In this document: positions 32,029 through 41,155 of the stretch, piece after piece
How the letters are laid out: every line of letters starts with the position of its first letter
Numbering within the stretch: the stretch's first letter is position 1
Assembly: GCA_020853025.1 (NCBI GenBank)
Contig: JADYZP010000029.1
Location: 1 to 64,000 of the forward strand
Origin: Burkholderiales bacterium
Lineage (GTDB): Bacteria; Pseudomonadota; Gammaproteobacteria; Burkholderiales; Casimicrobiaceae
Reading direction: 5' to 3'
Length of the DNA: 64,000 nt
Program-made: the position numbers and the translations under genes
The notes under the pieces: model-generated
Database searches by the model: none
The model's input: the letters and a program-made list of their open reading frames with translations, nothing else
Told to the model about the DNA's origin: nothing

Positions 32029-32672
32029 CACAACCGCGCGCGCGCGCCTCCGATTCCCCGCTCGCGGAGCAGGTCGGCGGTCCCCTGCAGCAGGAGCAGC
32101 ACGGCCGCGATCGGGATCGCCATCTTGACCGGCCAGATCCGCGGATTCCACGGTGTGCCGGTGCCTTCACTCTGCTGGAGCGACGTCCAGGCCATGTCCG
32201 TGCCCACCCACACCAGCGCACCGACGTAGCCGGCGAAGAAGACGAACGCGACAAGGTCGAGGCGCTTTCTCGCCGCCGGCGAGAACAGCTGGTAGACGAC
32301 GTCGATGCGTACGTGCCGCCGATACCGCAGCGCGTAGCCGCCGCAGATCAGGTAGGCCATCGCCGACAGGTAGATGGTGGTCTCGTTCGCCCAGGTCGTT
32401 GCGTGCGCGAAAAAGGTTCTGGCGACGACCTCGTAGACGACCGCGAACGTGACCACGAGAATGGCGGTGCCCCAGATGCGACCCATCCACTCGTTGAGCC
32501 CGTCGACGGCATCGCAGAAGCGTTCGACCGGCGAGCGCCCCCCGGGCGGGCGCACGGCGGCCTCCGCTGCCCCTGAAAGGGGCGGCGGAAGCTCGGATGG
32601 CGCGATGTCCCCTTCGGCCGTCTGACCGGAAGCGGCGCCGAGCCGCTTCCCGTCATTCCCCGTGCTCGTCAC
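32028..32672 (-). CDS. dctQ: TRAP transporter small permease DctQ, system 1
   Basis: 214 residues. An N-terminal hydrophilic stretch of about 60 residues precedes four membrane helices (about 65-85, 105-125, 145-170 and 185-205) with the family arginine-rich loop ALRYRRHVRIDVVYQ. I choose the GTG at 32672 because it overlaps the dctP stop (GTGA); the longer frame would run into dctP. The unusually long N-terminus leaves a downstream start possible. Confidence 0.82.
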   Translation of the reverse strand: MTSTGNDGKRLGAASGQTAEGDIAPSELPPPLSGAAEAAVRPPGGRSPVERFCDAVDGLNEWMGRIWGTAILVVTFAVVYEVVARTFFAHATTWANETTIYLSAMAYLICGGYALRYRRHVRIDVVYQLFSPAARKRLDLVAFVFFAGYVGALVWVGTDMAWTSLQQSEGTGTPWNPRIWPVKMAIPIAAVLLLLQGTADLLRERGIGGARARL

Positions 32673-33712
32673 GCAACGAGCCCGATTTCCTTCAGCCAGG
32701 CGATCTGGGAGTCGTAGGCCTGCTTGGCGAGAGGCGTCTTCTTCGACCACTCCTCCCAGGTCTTCTGCGCGAGCGCCCGGATCTTATGCATCTCGGCATC
32801 TCCCCAGACCTCCTGCTTGATGCCCTTCGCGGCGAGTTCCTTAAACACCCGCACGTCGTCGACGTAGACGCGCTGCACCTGGTCCCAGGTCCATTCGTTG
32901 GTGGTGGTGGTGACGATGGCCTTGATCTCGTCGGGCAGCTTCTTCCACTCGGCCATGTTGACGGTGAATTCCTGCACCGGCATCGAATGGAACAGCTTGG
33001 TCGGGTACTTCGCCACGTCATGGAAGCCCATCCGCTGGTTCATGGAGAGGGTCGCCCAGTCGGCGGCGTCGACCACACCCTTGTCGAGCGCCGAGAACAC
33101 CTCGCCACCGGGAAGCACCACGATCGACGCGCCGAGCTTGGTGAGAATCTCCGCGGTCATGCCCTGCGGCGAACGGATTTTCACGCCCTTGAAGTCATCC
33201 ATCGACTTGATCGGTTTCTTCGAGACGAGGCTCTCCACGCCCCACCAGCTCACACCCACCGGGTAGGCGTTGTAGCGGGCGTAGGCATTGCGCAACATAT
33301 CGAGGCCGCCGCGATAGGCGAACCACGCCTGCGCCTGGTACGGATGCTGGTAGCCGAACACGAAGTCGCTGATCACCGCCAGCCCGGCGTCCTTGCCGGA
33401 GAAATACCCAGGCCACGTCGACTGCGCCTGCAGCACGCCGGCGGTCACCGCGTCGAGGGTCTCGAAGACGCCGGTGACCGACCCGGCGGCGAACGGCTCG
33501 ATGATCAGCCGTCCGCCGGTATTCACCTTGACGCGCTCGCAGAAATCCTGGAACACCTTGTAGGTGAGTTCGGCAGCGCTCCACATCGACTGGCAGCGCC
33601 ATCGCGTCACCGTCTGCGCATGGACAATCGCCGGGGCGCCGATCGCCGCCGCTGCACCCGCTACAGCAACCGTGCCGGACTTGAGAAATTTCCGCCTGCT
33701 CGAAGCTTTCAT
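32669..33712 (-). CDS. dctP: TRAP substrate-binding protein DctP, system 1
   Basis: 347 residues. A Tat-type signal peptide is visible (SSRRKFLKSG, hydrophobic core, AIVHAQ cleavage site at about residue 32). The mature part has the TRAP ligand-binding features GVESLVSKKPIKSMDDFKGVK and a KIRSPQG stretch with the conserved carboxylate-binding arginine. The AELTYKVFQDFCERVK and ALDKGVVDAADW segments resemble the 2-oxoacid-binding TakP subgroup, which is only a hint about the ligand. ATG at 33712 with GGGAGG 7 nt upstream. It lies downstream of the PanB homologue by 67 bp. Confidence 0.9.
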   Translation of the reverse strand: MKASSRRKFLKSGTVAVAGAAAAIGAPAIVHAQTVTRWRCQSMWSAAELTYKVFQDFCERVKVNTGGRLIIEPFAAGSVTGVFETLDAVTAGVLQAQSTWPGYFSGKDAGLAVISDFVFGYQHPYQAQAWFAYRGGLDMLRNAYARYNAYPVGVSWWGVESLVSKKPIKSMDDFKGVKIRSPQGMTAEILTKLGASIVVLPGGEVFSALDKGVVDAADWATLSMNQRMGFHDVAKYPTKLFHSMPVQEFTVNMAEWKKLPDEIKAIVTTTTNEWTWDQVQRVYVDDVRVFKELAAKGIKQEVWGDAEMHKIRALAQKTWEEWSKKTPLAKQAYDSQIAWLKEIGLVA

Positions 33713-33779
33713 GCGTACCTCCCTGGGTGATGTGAACGACAAAACCTGCAGGCGTAACCGGGTCCGCCTGCTGACCTGG

Positions 33780-34676
33780 TTAGCGCTTGATCGTTGCCTC
33801 TGCTTGCGATTTCTGCCTGCTCCTTTTCTCGATCTCTTCGGCGAGCTTGCGCTGTTCCTCCGGCTTCATCGCGTAGGAATGCTCGGCGTCGGGGAACACG
33901 CCGGCGCGCACCTCGGTCGCGAACGCGGAGAGCGCGGCGACGGCGACGTCGGCAATCTGGGCATAGCGCTTGGTGAACTTGGGCTTGAACTGGTCGAATA
34001 CCCCCAGCAGGTCGAATGCCAGCAGCAGCTGCCCGCAGCTCGCCGGTCCGGCGCCAATGCCGAAAGTGAAGATCTGCACCGCATCGTCGACGGCCTTGGC
34101 GACCGGTGCGGGGACCGCCTCGATCTCGAAGCCGACCGCACCCGCATCCTCGATGGCGATGCCGTCTTCGATGATCTTCAGTGCGCCGGCCGCCGTGCCG
34201 CCCTGGAGTTTGAAGCCGCCGTACTGGTGCATGAAGTGCGGGCACATGCCGACATGGCTCATCACCGGCACACCGGCATCGGCGATGGCGCGGATGATCG
34301 ACGCCTTCTCCCGGCCTCCCTGCATCTTGACCACGTCGGCGCCGCCCTCTTTCATCAGGCGCACGGCGTTCGTCACGCCAACTTCGGCGCTCGCGTAGCT
34401 GCCGTAGGGCATCGACACCATGATCATGCAATTCGGCGCCCCGCGCCGCACCGCCTGCGCATGCTGAATCATCATGTCGACGGTGACCGGCAGCGTGTTC
34501 GGATGGCCGTAGCTCACCATCCCGAGCGAGTCGCCGACGGCCGCGATGTCGATCCCCGCGCGCTCGGCCCAGATCGCGGACGGATAGTCGGGGATCGACG
34601 CCATGACCACTTTCGCGCCGGCCTTCTTGCGTGCCCGCAGGTCCGGGACACTAAGCTTCGTGCGTTGCTCAGGCAT
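33780..34676 (-). CDS. divergent PanB (ketopantoate hydroxymethyltransferase) homologue, copy 1
   Basis: 298 residues of the PEP mutase/KPHMT TIM-barrel family. Compared with E. coli PanB, the first metal ligand is kept (VGDSLGM, D49) and so is the catalytic Glu (E186 in EAVP). The second metal ligand Asp of the ADLPF motif is Ser (VSMPY, S88), and the VKIEGG glutamate is Gln (VKMQGG, Q119). It is therefore probably not a normal pantothenate enzyme. It may still use methylene-THF, which the locus would produce. The ATG at 34676 aligns with the start of copy 2; an upstream ATG at 34700 overlaps the PhyH stop and is the alternative. C-terminal Lys/Arg-rich tail. Confidence 0.82.
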   Translation of the reverse strand: MPEQRTKLSVPDLRARKKAGAKVVMASIPDYPSAIWAERAGIDIAAVGDSLGMVSYGHPNTLPVTVDMMIQHAQAVRRGAPNCMIMVSMPYGSYASAEVGVTNAVRLMKEGGADVVKMQGGREKASIIRAIADAGVPVMSHVGMCPHFMHQYGGFKLQGGTAAGALKIIEDGIAIEDAGAVGFEIEAVPAPVAKAVDDAVQIFTFGIGAGPASCGQLLLAFDLLGVFDQFKPKFTKRYAQIADVAVAALSAFATEVRAGVFPDAEHSYAMKPEEQRKLAEEIEKRSRQKSQAEATIKR

Positions 34677-34699
34677 GGTTGGCCCCGTACGGTCGCGCA

Positions 34700-35533
34700 T
34701 CAGGCGCGGAACGCCTTCTTGTCGGTGCCCTGGTAAAGCGCGGCCACTTGCCGATCGATCGCGTCCTTGTGCGCAGCGAGGGCGGCGGTGTCGAGGTCGT
34801 GCGCCGGCCGCGGCTCGAGGTCGAAGTTGTGGTGCCGGTCGACGCCGCGCACCATCGTCGCCGAGTCGCGCAGCTTGGTCTGCCGCACACGGGTCGGAAT
34901 GTAGCGGATGGCGAACCCGATCCGGCGGTCGTCCGAGCGGTTGGCGTCGGAGCCGTGGACGAGCTTGATGTGATGCAGCGAAATCTCGCCGGGCTCGAGC
35001 ACGACGTCCACCGCTTTCGCCACGTCGACCTCCACCGCAATTTCCTGGCCGCGCGAGAGCAGATTGTCCTTGTGGAAGGTGTCGACGTGCGGGATCTGCG
35101 ACACCGTGTGCGTCCCCGGGATCACTTTCATGCATCCGGAGAGGAGATTGCTGTCGGTCAGCGCGACCCAGGCCGTAATCACGTCGTCGGGATCGAGTCC
35201 CCAGTAGGTCGAATCCTGGTGCCATGAGACGAACCCCGGGCTGTTGGATTCCTTGATGAAAAAGTTGGTCGTCCAGCACAGGATGTCGGGGCCGATCACG
35301 TCCTCGACCGCGTCGACGATCGCCGGATGGTGGACCAATTCGTCGGCCCAGGTGAACAGCAGGTGCGTCTTGTGCCGCCAGTTGCCCTGCAGCGGCTCGC
35401 CGGCCTTGGCCTCGTGCGCTTCGAGCCGGCGACGAAAGTCGGTTGCGTCGCTCTTGGCCATCACCCGCAGCGGGAAATAGTAGCCGTCGCGCGCGTAAGC
35501 GGCGACCGCGTCGTCGGAAAGCACTTTCGGCAT
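34700..35533 (-). CDS. phytanoyl-CoA dioxygenase (PhyH) family enzyme, copy 2
   Basis: 277 residues, Fe(II)/2-oxoglutarate oxygenase. The iron ligands are visible as SWHQDSTYW (His-X-Asp) and KLVHGSDANRS (distal His). The 2-oxoglutarate arginine is in RRIGFAIRYIP. Closest in layout to ectoine-hydroxylase-like and uncharacterised PhyH proteins. The ATG has AAGGAGGAG 7 nt upstream. Downstream, TGATG touches an alternative start of the PanB homologue, so the two are probably co-translated. Being in operon II with an FAD enzyme and a di-iron hydroxylase suggests an oxygen-dependent branch of the pathway. Confidence 0.88.
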   Translation of the reverse strand: MPKVLSDDAVAAYARDGYYFPLRVMAKSDATDFRRRLEAHEAKAGEPLQGNWRHKTHLLFTWADELVHHPAIVDAVEDVIGPDILCWTTNFFIKESNSPGFVSWHQDSTYWGLDPDDVITAWVALTDSNLLSGCMKVIPGTHTVSQIPHVDTFHKDNLLSRGQEIAVEVDVAKAVDVVLEPGEISLHHIKLVHGSDANRSDDRRIGFAIRYIPTRVRQTKLRDSATMVRGVDRHHNFDLEPRPAHDLDTAALAAHKDAIDRQVAALYQGTDKKAFRA

Positions 35534-35585
35534 CAGTCTCCTCCTTGTGGTCGATGGAGTGCCATCATGGCAGCGAGGGGATGGG

Positions 35586-37001
35586 TTAGGGCGAGTCGGC
35601 GGCCGCATGGCAATCGCCGCCGTCGGGTCCGGCTGGCACCATTGCCGCAGCGTACGCGAGCCCGGCGCTCGCGCCAAGCCGAGCCCCGTCACGGTCGACG
35701 CGCCGGCGAACGTCTTCGCCGCGCAGCATGCGCGGCTCGCAGCCGGCGTCGATGCACATCGCCGCGGCGTGGCCGATGGCGTGGCCGTAGGAGAAGCACT
35801 GCGCGGTGACCCGAGCCGACGCCACTGCCTCGTGCTGCGCCGACAGGCAGCGCCCGGCGATGAGCAGGCCGTCGCCGTGCTGAGGCACGAAGCAGCCGTA
35901 CGGCACCTCGTAGCAGTCGTCGAGCAACCACTCGACCCGCGGTCGCGCGCCGGCGTGCAGTTCGATGGGCCACGGCGAGCGGGCAATCCCGTCGGCGAAC
36001 TTGGCGCCGCGGACGACATCGTCGTTGCGAAGCAGCGAGACTCCTCGCACCTGTCGCGTCTGGCGCACTCCGACCTGCACGCCGGTGTCGTTGACGAAGC
36101 AGGCCTCACAGCCGGCGAGGTGGTCGCGGAAGAAGCGTGCGTATTCGCGGACCTGGCGCCGGCCTTCGATTTCGGCATCGGTGAAATCCGCTGCCAGCAG
36201 CGTGTTGAGCTCGCGCCCATCCGCTCCGATCACCCGCGTGCAGTTGCATAGCAGCTCACCGGGGCGGGTAGTCGTGAACAGCCAGATCTTAGCGCGCGGC
36301 AGATCGTAGCCGGCACCGTGATGGCGGCGCAACAGCTCCGAAACCGGCTCCGGCATGATGGTGTCGCCGCCGTACGCGGCGAGGAAGCGCGCGGTGTCTA
36401 CGCCACCGAGCCGGAAGATCATCGTCGGGTTCTGTAGCCGGCCGTCGTCGCCGACAAACGTGGGCCACCCCGCCATCGCCACCAGGTCGGCGTCCCCGCT
36501 GGCGTCGATGGTGATCCTGGCGCGGACCGCGAGCTCACCCTGCTTGGTATACGCAACGAGCCCCGCGGCACGATCGCCGTCCAGCAGGACGCCGGTGACG
36601 GTGCTATGGAAGAGCACCCGCACGCCGACGTCGCGCAGCAACGCGTCGGCTGCCTCCCGCCAGACCAGCGGGTCGTGCACGCGCGTCCAGGTCTTGCCGT
36701 AGCGGACCGGCGGGGTGAGTCCGCCGCGCGAGGCGAGCAGCCGGACGAACTCGTCGGCGAAGCCGTAGACAACCTGCTCCGGCGGCGCTGCCGGGTCTGC
36801 ACTGGCCGCGTACAGGCCGCACACGGTGCCCGACATGCCGGCCACCGCGCCGCCCCCGCAAAAGCCATAGCGTTCGACCAGCGTTACCGAGAGCCCCTGG
36901 CGGGCGGCGGTGACGGCGGCCGCCACGCCTGCCGCGCCGCCGCCGGCAACCACGACGTCGGTCGCGATCGTCGACTGCGGACGGTGGTCGACGCGGGTCA
37001 C
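35586..37001 (-). CDS. FAD-dependent oxidoreductase (FAD_oxidored family), 471 aa
   Basis: 471 residues. The N-terminal VVVAGGGAAGVAAAVTAARQG FAD motif is near residue 16, then LVERYGFCGGGAVAGMSG and the late GDGLLIAGRCLSAQHEAVAS segment with a flavin-contact GRC. Same PF12831-type family as the 626-residue enzyme at 28835 but only distantly similar. The start is GTG with no strong ribosome site, 24 bp after the hydroxylase gene. Substrate unknown; redox work on the TRAP-imported compound is the likely role. Confidence 0.8.
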   Translation of the reverse strand: MTRVDHRPQSTIATDVVVAGGGAAGVAAAVTAARQGLSVTLVERYGFCGGGAVAGMSGTVCGLYAASADPAAPPEQVVYGFADEFVRLLASRGGLTPPVRYGKTWTRVHDPLVWREAADALLRDVGVRVLFHSTVTGVLLDGDRAAGLVAYTKQGELAVRARITIDASGDADLVAMAGWPTFVGDDGRLQNPTMIFRLGGVDTARFLAAYGGDTIMPEPVSELLRRHHGAGYDLPRAKIWLFTTTRPGELLCNCTRVIGADGRELNTLLAADFTDAEIEGRRQVREYARFFRDHLAGCEACFVNDTGVQVGVRQTRQVRGVSLLRNDDVVRGAKFADGIARSPWPIELHAGARPRVEWLLDDCYEVPYGCFVPQHGDGLLIAGRCLSAQHEAVASARVTAQCFSYGHAIGHAAAMCIDAGCEPRMLRGEDVRRRVDRDGARLGASAGLAYAAAMVPAGPDGGDCHAAADSP

Positions 37002-37025
37002 GTCGGCAGCGCCGGCATCCGGGCT

Positions 37026-37847
37026 TTAGGTGCTCTGCCCGAATGCGTCCCCGATACCCGCCTCCGGTTCGCCGGCGAGATACTTCTCCACCTTGGCGCG
37101 GACCGCGGGTTTGACGTGCTTCATGCTGTAGCCGTTGAACAGGTGCCCGATCAGGCCGCGGTCGAGGTCGCTGGTCCCCATGATCCAGTCGGCGATCGGA
37201 AACGTCAGGTTCATGTCGAGGTCCATCATGATGCCCTTGTTGTGGTGCATCGTATGGTGCCGGCGGATGGTGTTGATGAACGGCGTGTAACGGACGAACC
37301 AGTTGTCGTACACGTGGCAGCAGTAGTGAAACGTCTCGTAGATCAGGTACTGGCCGACGATCGTCACCATCAGGATGTAGCCGGCGTTCGGGTTGATGAG
37401 CCACGATAGCGCCAGCGCGAACGGCACGCCCAGCGCCATGAAGGTGAACAGCGCCCGCCACGGGAAGAAGATGATGCGCCACTCGCGGTTCGAGTCGACG
37501 GTCATCTCGTTGTCGGTGAAATACTGATGGTGCTGCCGCGTGTGGCGATCATAGATCGCGCGCAGTGCCCAGACGTCGATGAGCCGGTGCATGACGTTCT
37601 TGTGGATCCACCACTCGAAGAGGTTCGACAGCACGAACACCGGGATGACCAGCAGCCACTCCCAGCGCGCATCCTGCAGCCGGCCGACGCACCACCAGAT
37701 CACCACGATCCCGACGACGTAGATGACGCCGATGTGCAGGATGCCGTTGTACAGCGGGGAGATTTCCGACTTGTAGCTGTCGCGAAACCGCTGCTGTCGC
37801 GCACCCATCGCGTGACGCTCGACCAGGTTGTCGCCCAGTTGTGCCAT
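37026..37847 (-). CDS. sterol desaturase / fatty acid hydroxylase superfamily membrane protein
   Basis: 273 residues with four membrane helices and the di-iron histidine clusters of the superfamily: HKNVMH, HTRQHHQYF, FHYCCHVYDN and RRHHTMHHNKG. Members hydroxylate or desaturate hydrophobic substrates using O2. The ATG at 37847 has GGGAG 7-8 nt upstream; upstream in-frame codons are less likely. First gene of operon II, with operator candidate B 57 bp upstream, the same spacing as site A to its gene. An oxygenase of this type in a corrinoid locus is unusual. Confidence 0.87.
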   Translation of the reverse strand: MAQLGDNLVERHAMGARQQRFRDSYKSEISPLYNGILHIGVIYVVGIVVIWWCVGRLQDARWEWLLVIPVFVLSNLFEWWIHKNVMHRLIDVWALRAIYDRHTRQHHQYFTDNEMTVDSNREWRIIFFPWRALFTFMALGVPFALALSWLINPNAGYILMVTIVGQYLIYETFHYCCHVYDNWFVRYTPFINTIRRHHTMHHNKGIMMDLDMNLTFPIADWIMGTSDLDRGLIGHLFNGYSMKHVKPAVRAKVEKYLAGEPEAGIGDAFGQST

Positions 37848-37903
37848 ACCCGCTCCCGGCATTCGATGTTGAGGATCGCCACGCTTCCCGGTGGCTGCCG
37901 CGC

Positions 37904-37926
37904 CTGACATATCAGACGTATATTCG
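37904..37926. promoter_or_regulatory. putative GntR operator, site B
   Basis: CTGACATAT, seven bases, ATATTCG. It matches the shared consensus in the left half-site and four of seven in the right, and lies 57 bp upstream of the hydroxylase ATG in the 130-bp gap before the upstream dctM gene. Confidence 0.55.
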
Positions 37927-37977
37927 ACGCGGAATTGTCGCTCGTTTCGGTGTTCGTGGCAAGAAGCAGGTCGCAGG

Positions 37978-39297
37978 CTATCGAGCCTGCAGCATGACCG
38001 TCGGCAGCCAGGTGACGAGCACGGGGAACGCCATCACGATAGCCAGCGTCAGAACCTGTAAGACGATGAACGGCACGACCCCCGCGTACATGTGGGCGAT
38101 GGTGATCGACTCGGGCGCCACCGCCCGCAGGTAGAAAATCGCCGGCGCCATCGGCGGCGTCAGATAGCTGGTCTGGATCATGACCAGGAACAGCACGCAG
38201 AACCAGACCGGGTCGAAGCCCGCGGTCCGGATCAGCGGGGTGAAGATCGGCACGAAGATCAGCACGATCGAGATCCAGTCGAGAAACACGCCGGCAAGGA
38301 AGATGATCGCCATCAGCAGCGACAGCAGCATCCACGGCGTCAGGTGCAGCGCCGCGATCAGTTGGTTGGCGGTGTTGATCCCGCCGGCGCCGATGAACAC
38401 GCCGGTGAACATCGTTCCGGCAAGCAGCACGGTCATGATCATCGCGGTGATCTTGACGGTCTTCACGATGGCCTGGAACAGGCCGGACCAGGTGAAGGTG
38501 CGGTAGAGCACGGTCAGACCCACCGAGCACAGCGCGCCGATCGCCGCCGCCTCGGTCGGCGAGGCCCAGCCGAGCAGGATCGAGCCCAGCACGGCGAAGA
38601 TCATGAACACCGGCGGTACCAGGTTGCGCAGCGAGATCCACAGCTTCTCCGCCAGCCCGGGTCCGCCGATCTCCGCCGGAATACGCGGGCCCGCCGATGG
38701 CCGCACGATGCAGAGCGTCAAGATGTAGACGATGTACATGCCGGCCATCAACAGGCCCGGGAGTGCCATCCCGTACATGATGTCCCCGACCGAGACATCG
38801 GCCATCGGCCCCATCACCACCGCCACCACCGACGGCGGAATGATGGTGCCCAGCGAACCACCGGCGCAGATCGTCCCCGACACCAGCGCCTTGTCGTAGC
38901 CGTAGCGCAGCATGATCGGGATGGTCAGCAGTCCGACCACCGACTCGGTGGCGCCGATCACGCCGGACGATGCGGCGAAAACGATGCACATGATCACCGT
39001 TGCGAGCGCCAGTCCGCCCGGCAGTCGCCGCGTCCAGATGTGGATCGCCTCGAACAGCCGGTCGGCGATGCCGGAGCGCTCGAGCATAGAACCCATGAAC
39101 ACGAACAGCGGCACCGCGGCCAGCACGAAGTTCGACGCCATGTCCTCGATCTTGTCGACGAACTGGAAGATGACGTTGTCGCCGAACACGATGACGCCGA
39201 ACAGCACGGCGGTGATCATCATACAAAAGGCGACCGGGAAGCCGACAAATATCAGTACGAAGGCCACCGGCAGCATGAAGAACGGCAGGTAATCCAT
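37978..39297 (-). CDS. dctM: TRAP transporter large permease DctM, system 2
   Basis: 439 residues, about twelve membrane helices. The conserved segments are AAVPLFVFMGSMLERSG, CAGGSLGTIIPPSVVAVVMG and ASPTEAAAIGAL. The ATG overlaps the dctQ stop (TGATG); a GTG one codon earlier is equally possible. It ends operon III. It is clearly homologous to, but much diverged from, system 1 at 30712, so the two transporters probably take different ligands. Confidence 0.93.
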   Translation of the reverse strand: MDYLPFFMLPVAFVLIFVGFPVAFCMMITAVLFGVIVFGDNVIFQFVDKIEDMASNFVLAAVPLFVFMGSMLERSGIADRLFEAIHIWTRRLPGGLALATVIMCIVFAASSGVIGATESVVGLLTIPIMLRYGYDKALVSGTICAGGSLGTIIPPSVVAVVMGPMADVSVGDIMYGMALPGLLMAGMYIVYILTLCIVRPSAGPRIPAEIGGPGLAEKLWISLRNLVPPVFMIFAVLGSILLGWASPTEAAAIGALCSVGLTVLYRTFTWSGLFQAIVKTVKITAMIMTVLLAGTMFTGVFIGAGGINTANQLIAALHLTPWMLLSLLMAIIFLAGVFLDWISIVLIFVPIFTPLIRTAGFDPVWFCVLFLVMIQTSYLTPPMAPAIFYLRAVAPESITIAHMYAGVVPFIVLQVLTLAIVMAFPVLVTWLPTVMLQAR

Positions 39298-39830
39298 CAC
39301 GCCGCTCCCGAGTCATCCGCGCCGCGGCCCCTGGCCCGCCCTGCGCGCAGTTGCTGCGCGAGCTTCATCATCTCGGCGGCCACCTGCAGCACGAGCAGGG
39401 CAAATGCGATGGAGAACACCAGCCGGAACGGCCATACCGGCAGGTTGAGCGCCGATTGCCCGCTGTGCTCGTCGGTCTCGTAGGCAATGTACATGTGCCG
39501 GACCAGCGCCAGCGTCAGCCACACCGTCAGCGGCAGCAGCACCGAAAACAGCGCAAGATCGACGATCGCCCGCGTGCGCGGCGAGAACTTGCCGCTGAAG
39601 ACGTCGATGCGGATGTGCTGGCCTTCACGCAGCGCAAAGGCCATCGCCAGCAGGAAGTGCGAACCGGTCAGCATGTAGCCGATCTCGTACGCCCACACGG
39701 TCGGCGCGTTGAACGCGTAGCGCGACAGGACTTCGTAGGAGGTGGCGAGAATCAGCGGAACGATGAGCAGCGCCGCAAACACGCCGACGCTGCCCGTCAG
39801 CCGCTCGATCGTGCGGACGAACCAATTCAT
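39297..39830 (-). CDS. dctQ: TRAP transporter small permease DctQ, system 2
   Basis: 177 residues with four membrane helices and the family motif FALREGQHIRIDVFSG in the second loop. ATG with GAGGTG close upstream. It overlaps dctM by one base in TGATG, and is separated from dctP by 169 bp that contain a strong inverted repeat. Confidence 0.9.
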   Translation of the reverse strand: MNWFVRTIERLTGSVGVFAALLIVPLILATSYEVLSRYAFNAPTVWAYEIGYMLTGSHFLLAMAFALREGQHIRIDVFSGKFSPRTRAIVDLALFSVLLPLTVWLTLALVRHMYIAYETDEHSGQSALNLPVWPFRLVFSIAFALLVLQVAAEMMKLAQQLRAGRARGRGADDSGAA

Positions 39831-39900
39831 GGCACCTCGCTGGAACGAAGGAATCCCGCGCACACGCCGGATGGCCCGGCGCGTGGCGGGAGGGTCGCTG

Positions 39901-39954
39901 GAGCGGGCAGCGGGTACGCGTGCGGCGCTATGCCGTCCGCCGCCGCACCCGCTC
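39901..39954 (-). other. intercistronic stem-loop between dctP and dctQ
   Basis: The arms GAGCGGG...GTGCGGCG and CGCCGCCGCACCCGCTC can pair with one internal bulge. In the direction of transcription it lies about 46 nt after the dctP stop and before dctQM. No T-run follows, so it is more likely an RNA-stabilising or attenuating hairpin than a full terminator, as is common between binding-protein and permease genes. Confidence 0.4.
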
Positions 39955-39999
39955 CGGCTTCACCGATGCGCGCTTGCGCGGTGCGCGCTCACGACCTCA

Positions 40000-41070
40000 C
40001 TACCCCTTGACCTTCACCTTGCGCCAGTGGTCGGCGTCCTTCCAGAGGACCTCGAATTCCTGCTGGCTCTTGAAGACCTTGGCGAACCAGGGGTTGCCGG
40101 CGGCCGTCTTGGCCGCCCACGCGAGGCCAATCCTGCGCGCCTCGTATTGCACCTCGGGGTCGAGTTCGATGATGACGTTGCCGGCCTTGCGGTAGAAATC
40201 GAGCGCCTTGGCGTCCTCCTCGCCGATCTTGAGCCAGCTCTCGAAAGTAACCAGCTGGGCGATCAGGTCCAGCATCGATTGGTCGGCCGGAGTGAGCTTG
40301 CCCCAGACTTCCTTGTTGATGCACAGCTCGAATGGTGCCGTCGGCTGGTGAACGCCCGGGTAGATGAGGTACTTCGCCACCTTGTAGAAGCCGGGACTGA
40401 TGTTCTCCCACAGCGTGCCCCATTCGGTGGCATCGATGGCGCCGCGCTCGAGCATCGGGTAGACGTCGCCACCGGCGGTGGTCACCGGCGCCGCCCCGAG
40501 TTCCTTCGCCATTTCCAGCCATGATCCGGCGGTGCGGAGCTTGAGGCCCTTGAGGTCAGCGAGAGTCTTCACCGGCTTGCGCGAGTGCAGGAACACCTCC
40601 GCAGTGCGGATGAACAGCACCGTCGAGATGATTCCGGCTTCCTGTTCGCGGAACTGACGCTGCAACTGGACGCCACCGGCTTCGTAGAGCCAGTGCAACA
40701 TCCGCTCGGTGTCGAACGACCCGGCGTAGCCGCCGAACAGCACGGTGGTCGGGTCCTTGCCCCAGTCGTAGCCCATCCAGGTGTGCCCGAGTTCGGCGAT
40801 GCCGTTCTTCACCGTTTCCGGCACCTTCAGCGCGTTGCCGAGCGCGCCGCCGGGGAAGGTCTGGATCTTGATCCGCCCACCCGTGAACTGCTCGACGCGC
40901 TGCGCGTAGAGCTTGGCGCCGATCTCCATCAGCGGCCCGCCCGGCCAGGCGGTCGCCATTTTCCAACTGTAGCTCTGCGCGCCTTGCGCGCGCGCAGCCG
41001 TCGTGGCCATCGCGGTAGCCGCGGTCGCCGCCGCCATCGCACCTGCCTTCAAGAAATCACGCTTTCTCAT
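40000..41070 (-). CDS. dctP: TRAP substrate-binding protein DctP, system 2
   Basis: 356 residues. The N-terminus RKRDFLKAGAMAAAT is a Tat-like signal with cleavage near AARAQ (about residue 29). The mature protein has the DctP features WKMATAWPGG, ADLKGLKLRTAGSW with the ligand-binding arginine, and AIDATEWGT. ATG with GGAGG 5-6 nt upstream. Low similarity to DctP of system 1. It precedes dctQM of the same system in operon III and follows the fused methyltransferase, which suggests the transporter brings in the substrate of that enzyme. Confidence 0.9.
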   Translation of the reverse strand: MRKRDFLKAGAMAAATAATAMATTAARAQGAQSYSWKMATAWPGGPLMEIGAKLYAQRVEQFTGGRIKIQTFPGGALGNALKVPETVKNGIAELGHTWMGYDWGKDPTTVLFGGYAGSFDTERMLHWLYEAGGVQLQRQFREQEAGIISTVLFIRTAEVFLHSRKPVKTLADLKGLKLRTAGSWLEMAKELGAAPVTTAGGDVYPMLERGAIDATEWGTLWENISPGFYKVAKYLIYPGVHQPTAPFELCINKEVWGKLTPADQSMLDLIAQLVTFESWLKIGEEDAKALDFYRKAGNVIIELDPEVQYEARRIGLAWAAKTAAGNPWFAKVFKSQQEFEVLWKDADHWRKVKVKG

Positions 41071-41155
41071 GCTTCCTCCGTTGAACTGATTGACTGTCGG
41101 TTGCCGTCACGCCGATGCGGCGCCCGCAGGCGCCGGCTCGATGCCCGTTGACTCC

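Noticed and set aside
30716-32254. Long frame continuing upstream of the 626-residue FAD oxidoreductase
   Set aside because: It is Arg/Gly/His-rich, runs in a different frame through dctM and dctQ, and a proper start overlaps the dctM stop. It is a GC-rich shadow.
33780-34676. Plain annotation as pantothenate enzyme PanB
   Set aside because: The second metal ligand and a metal-shell Glu are substituted, there is a second copy with the same changes, and no panC is near.
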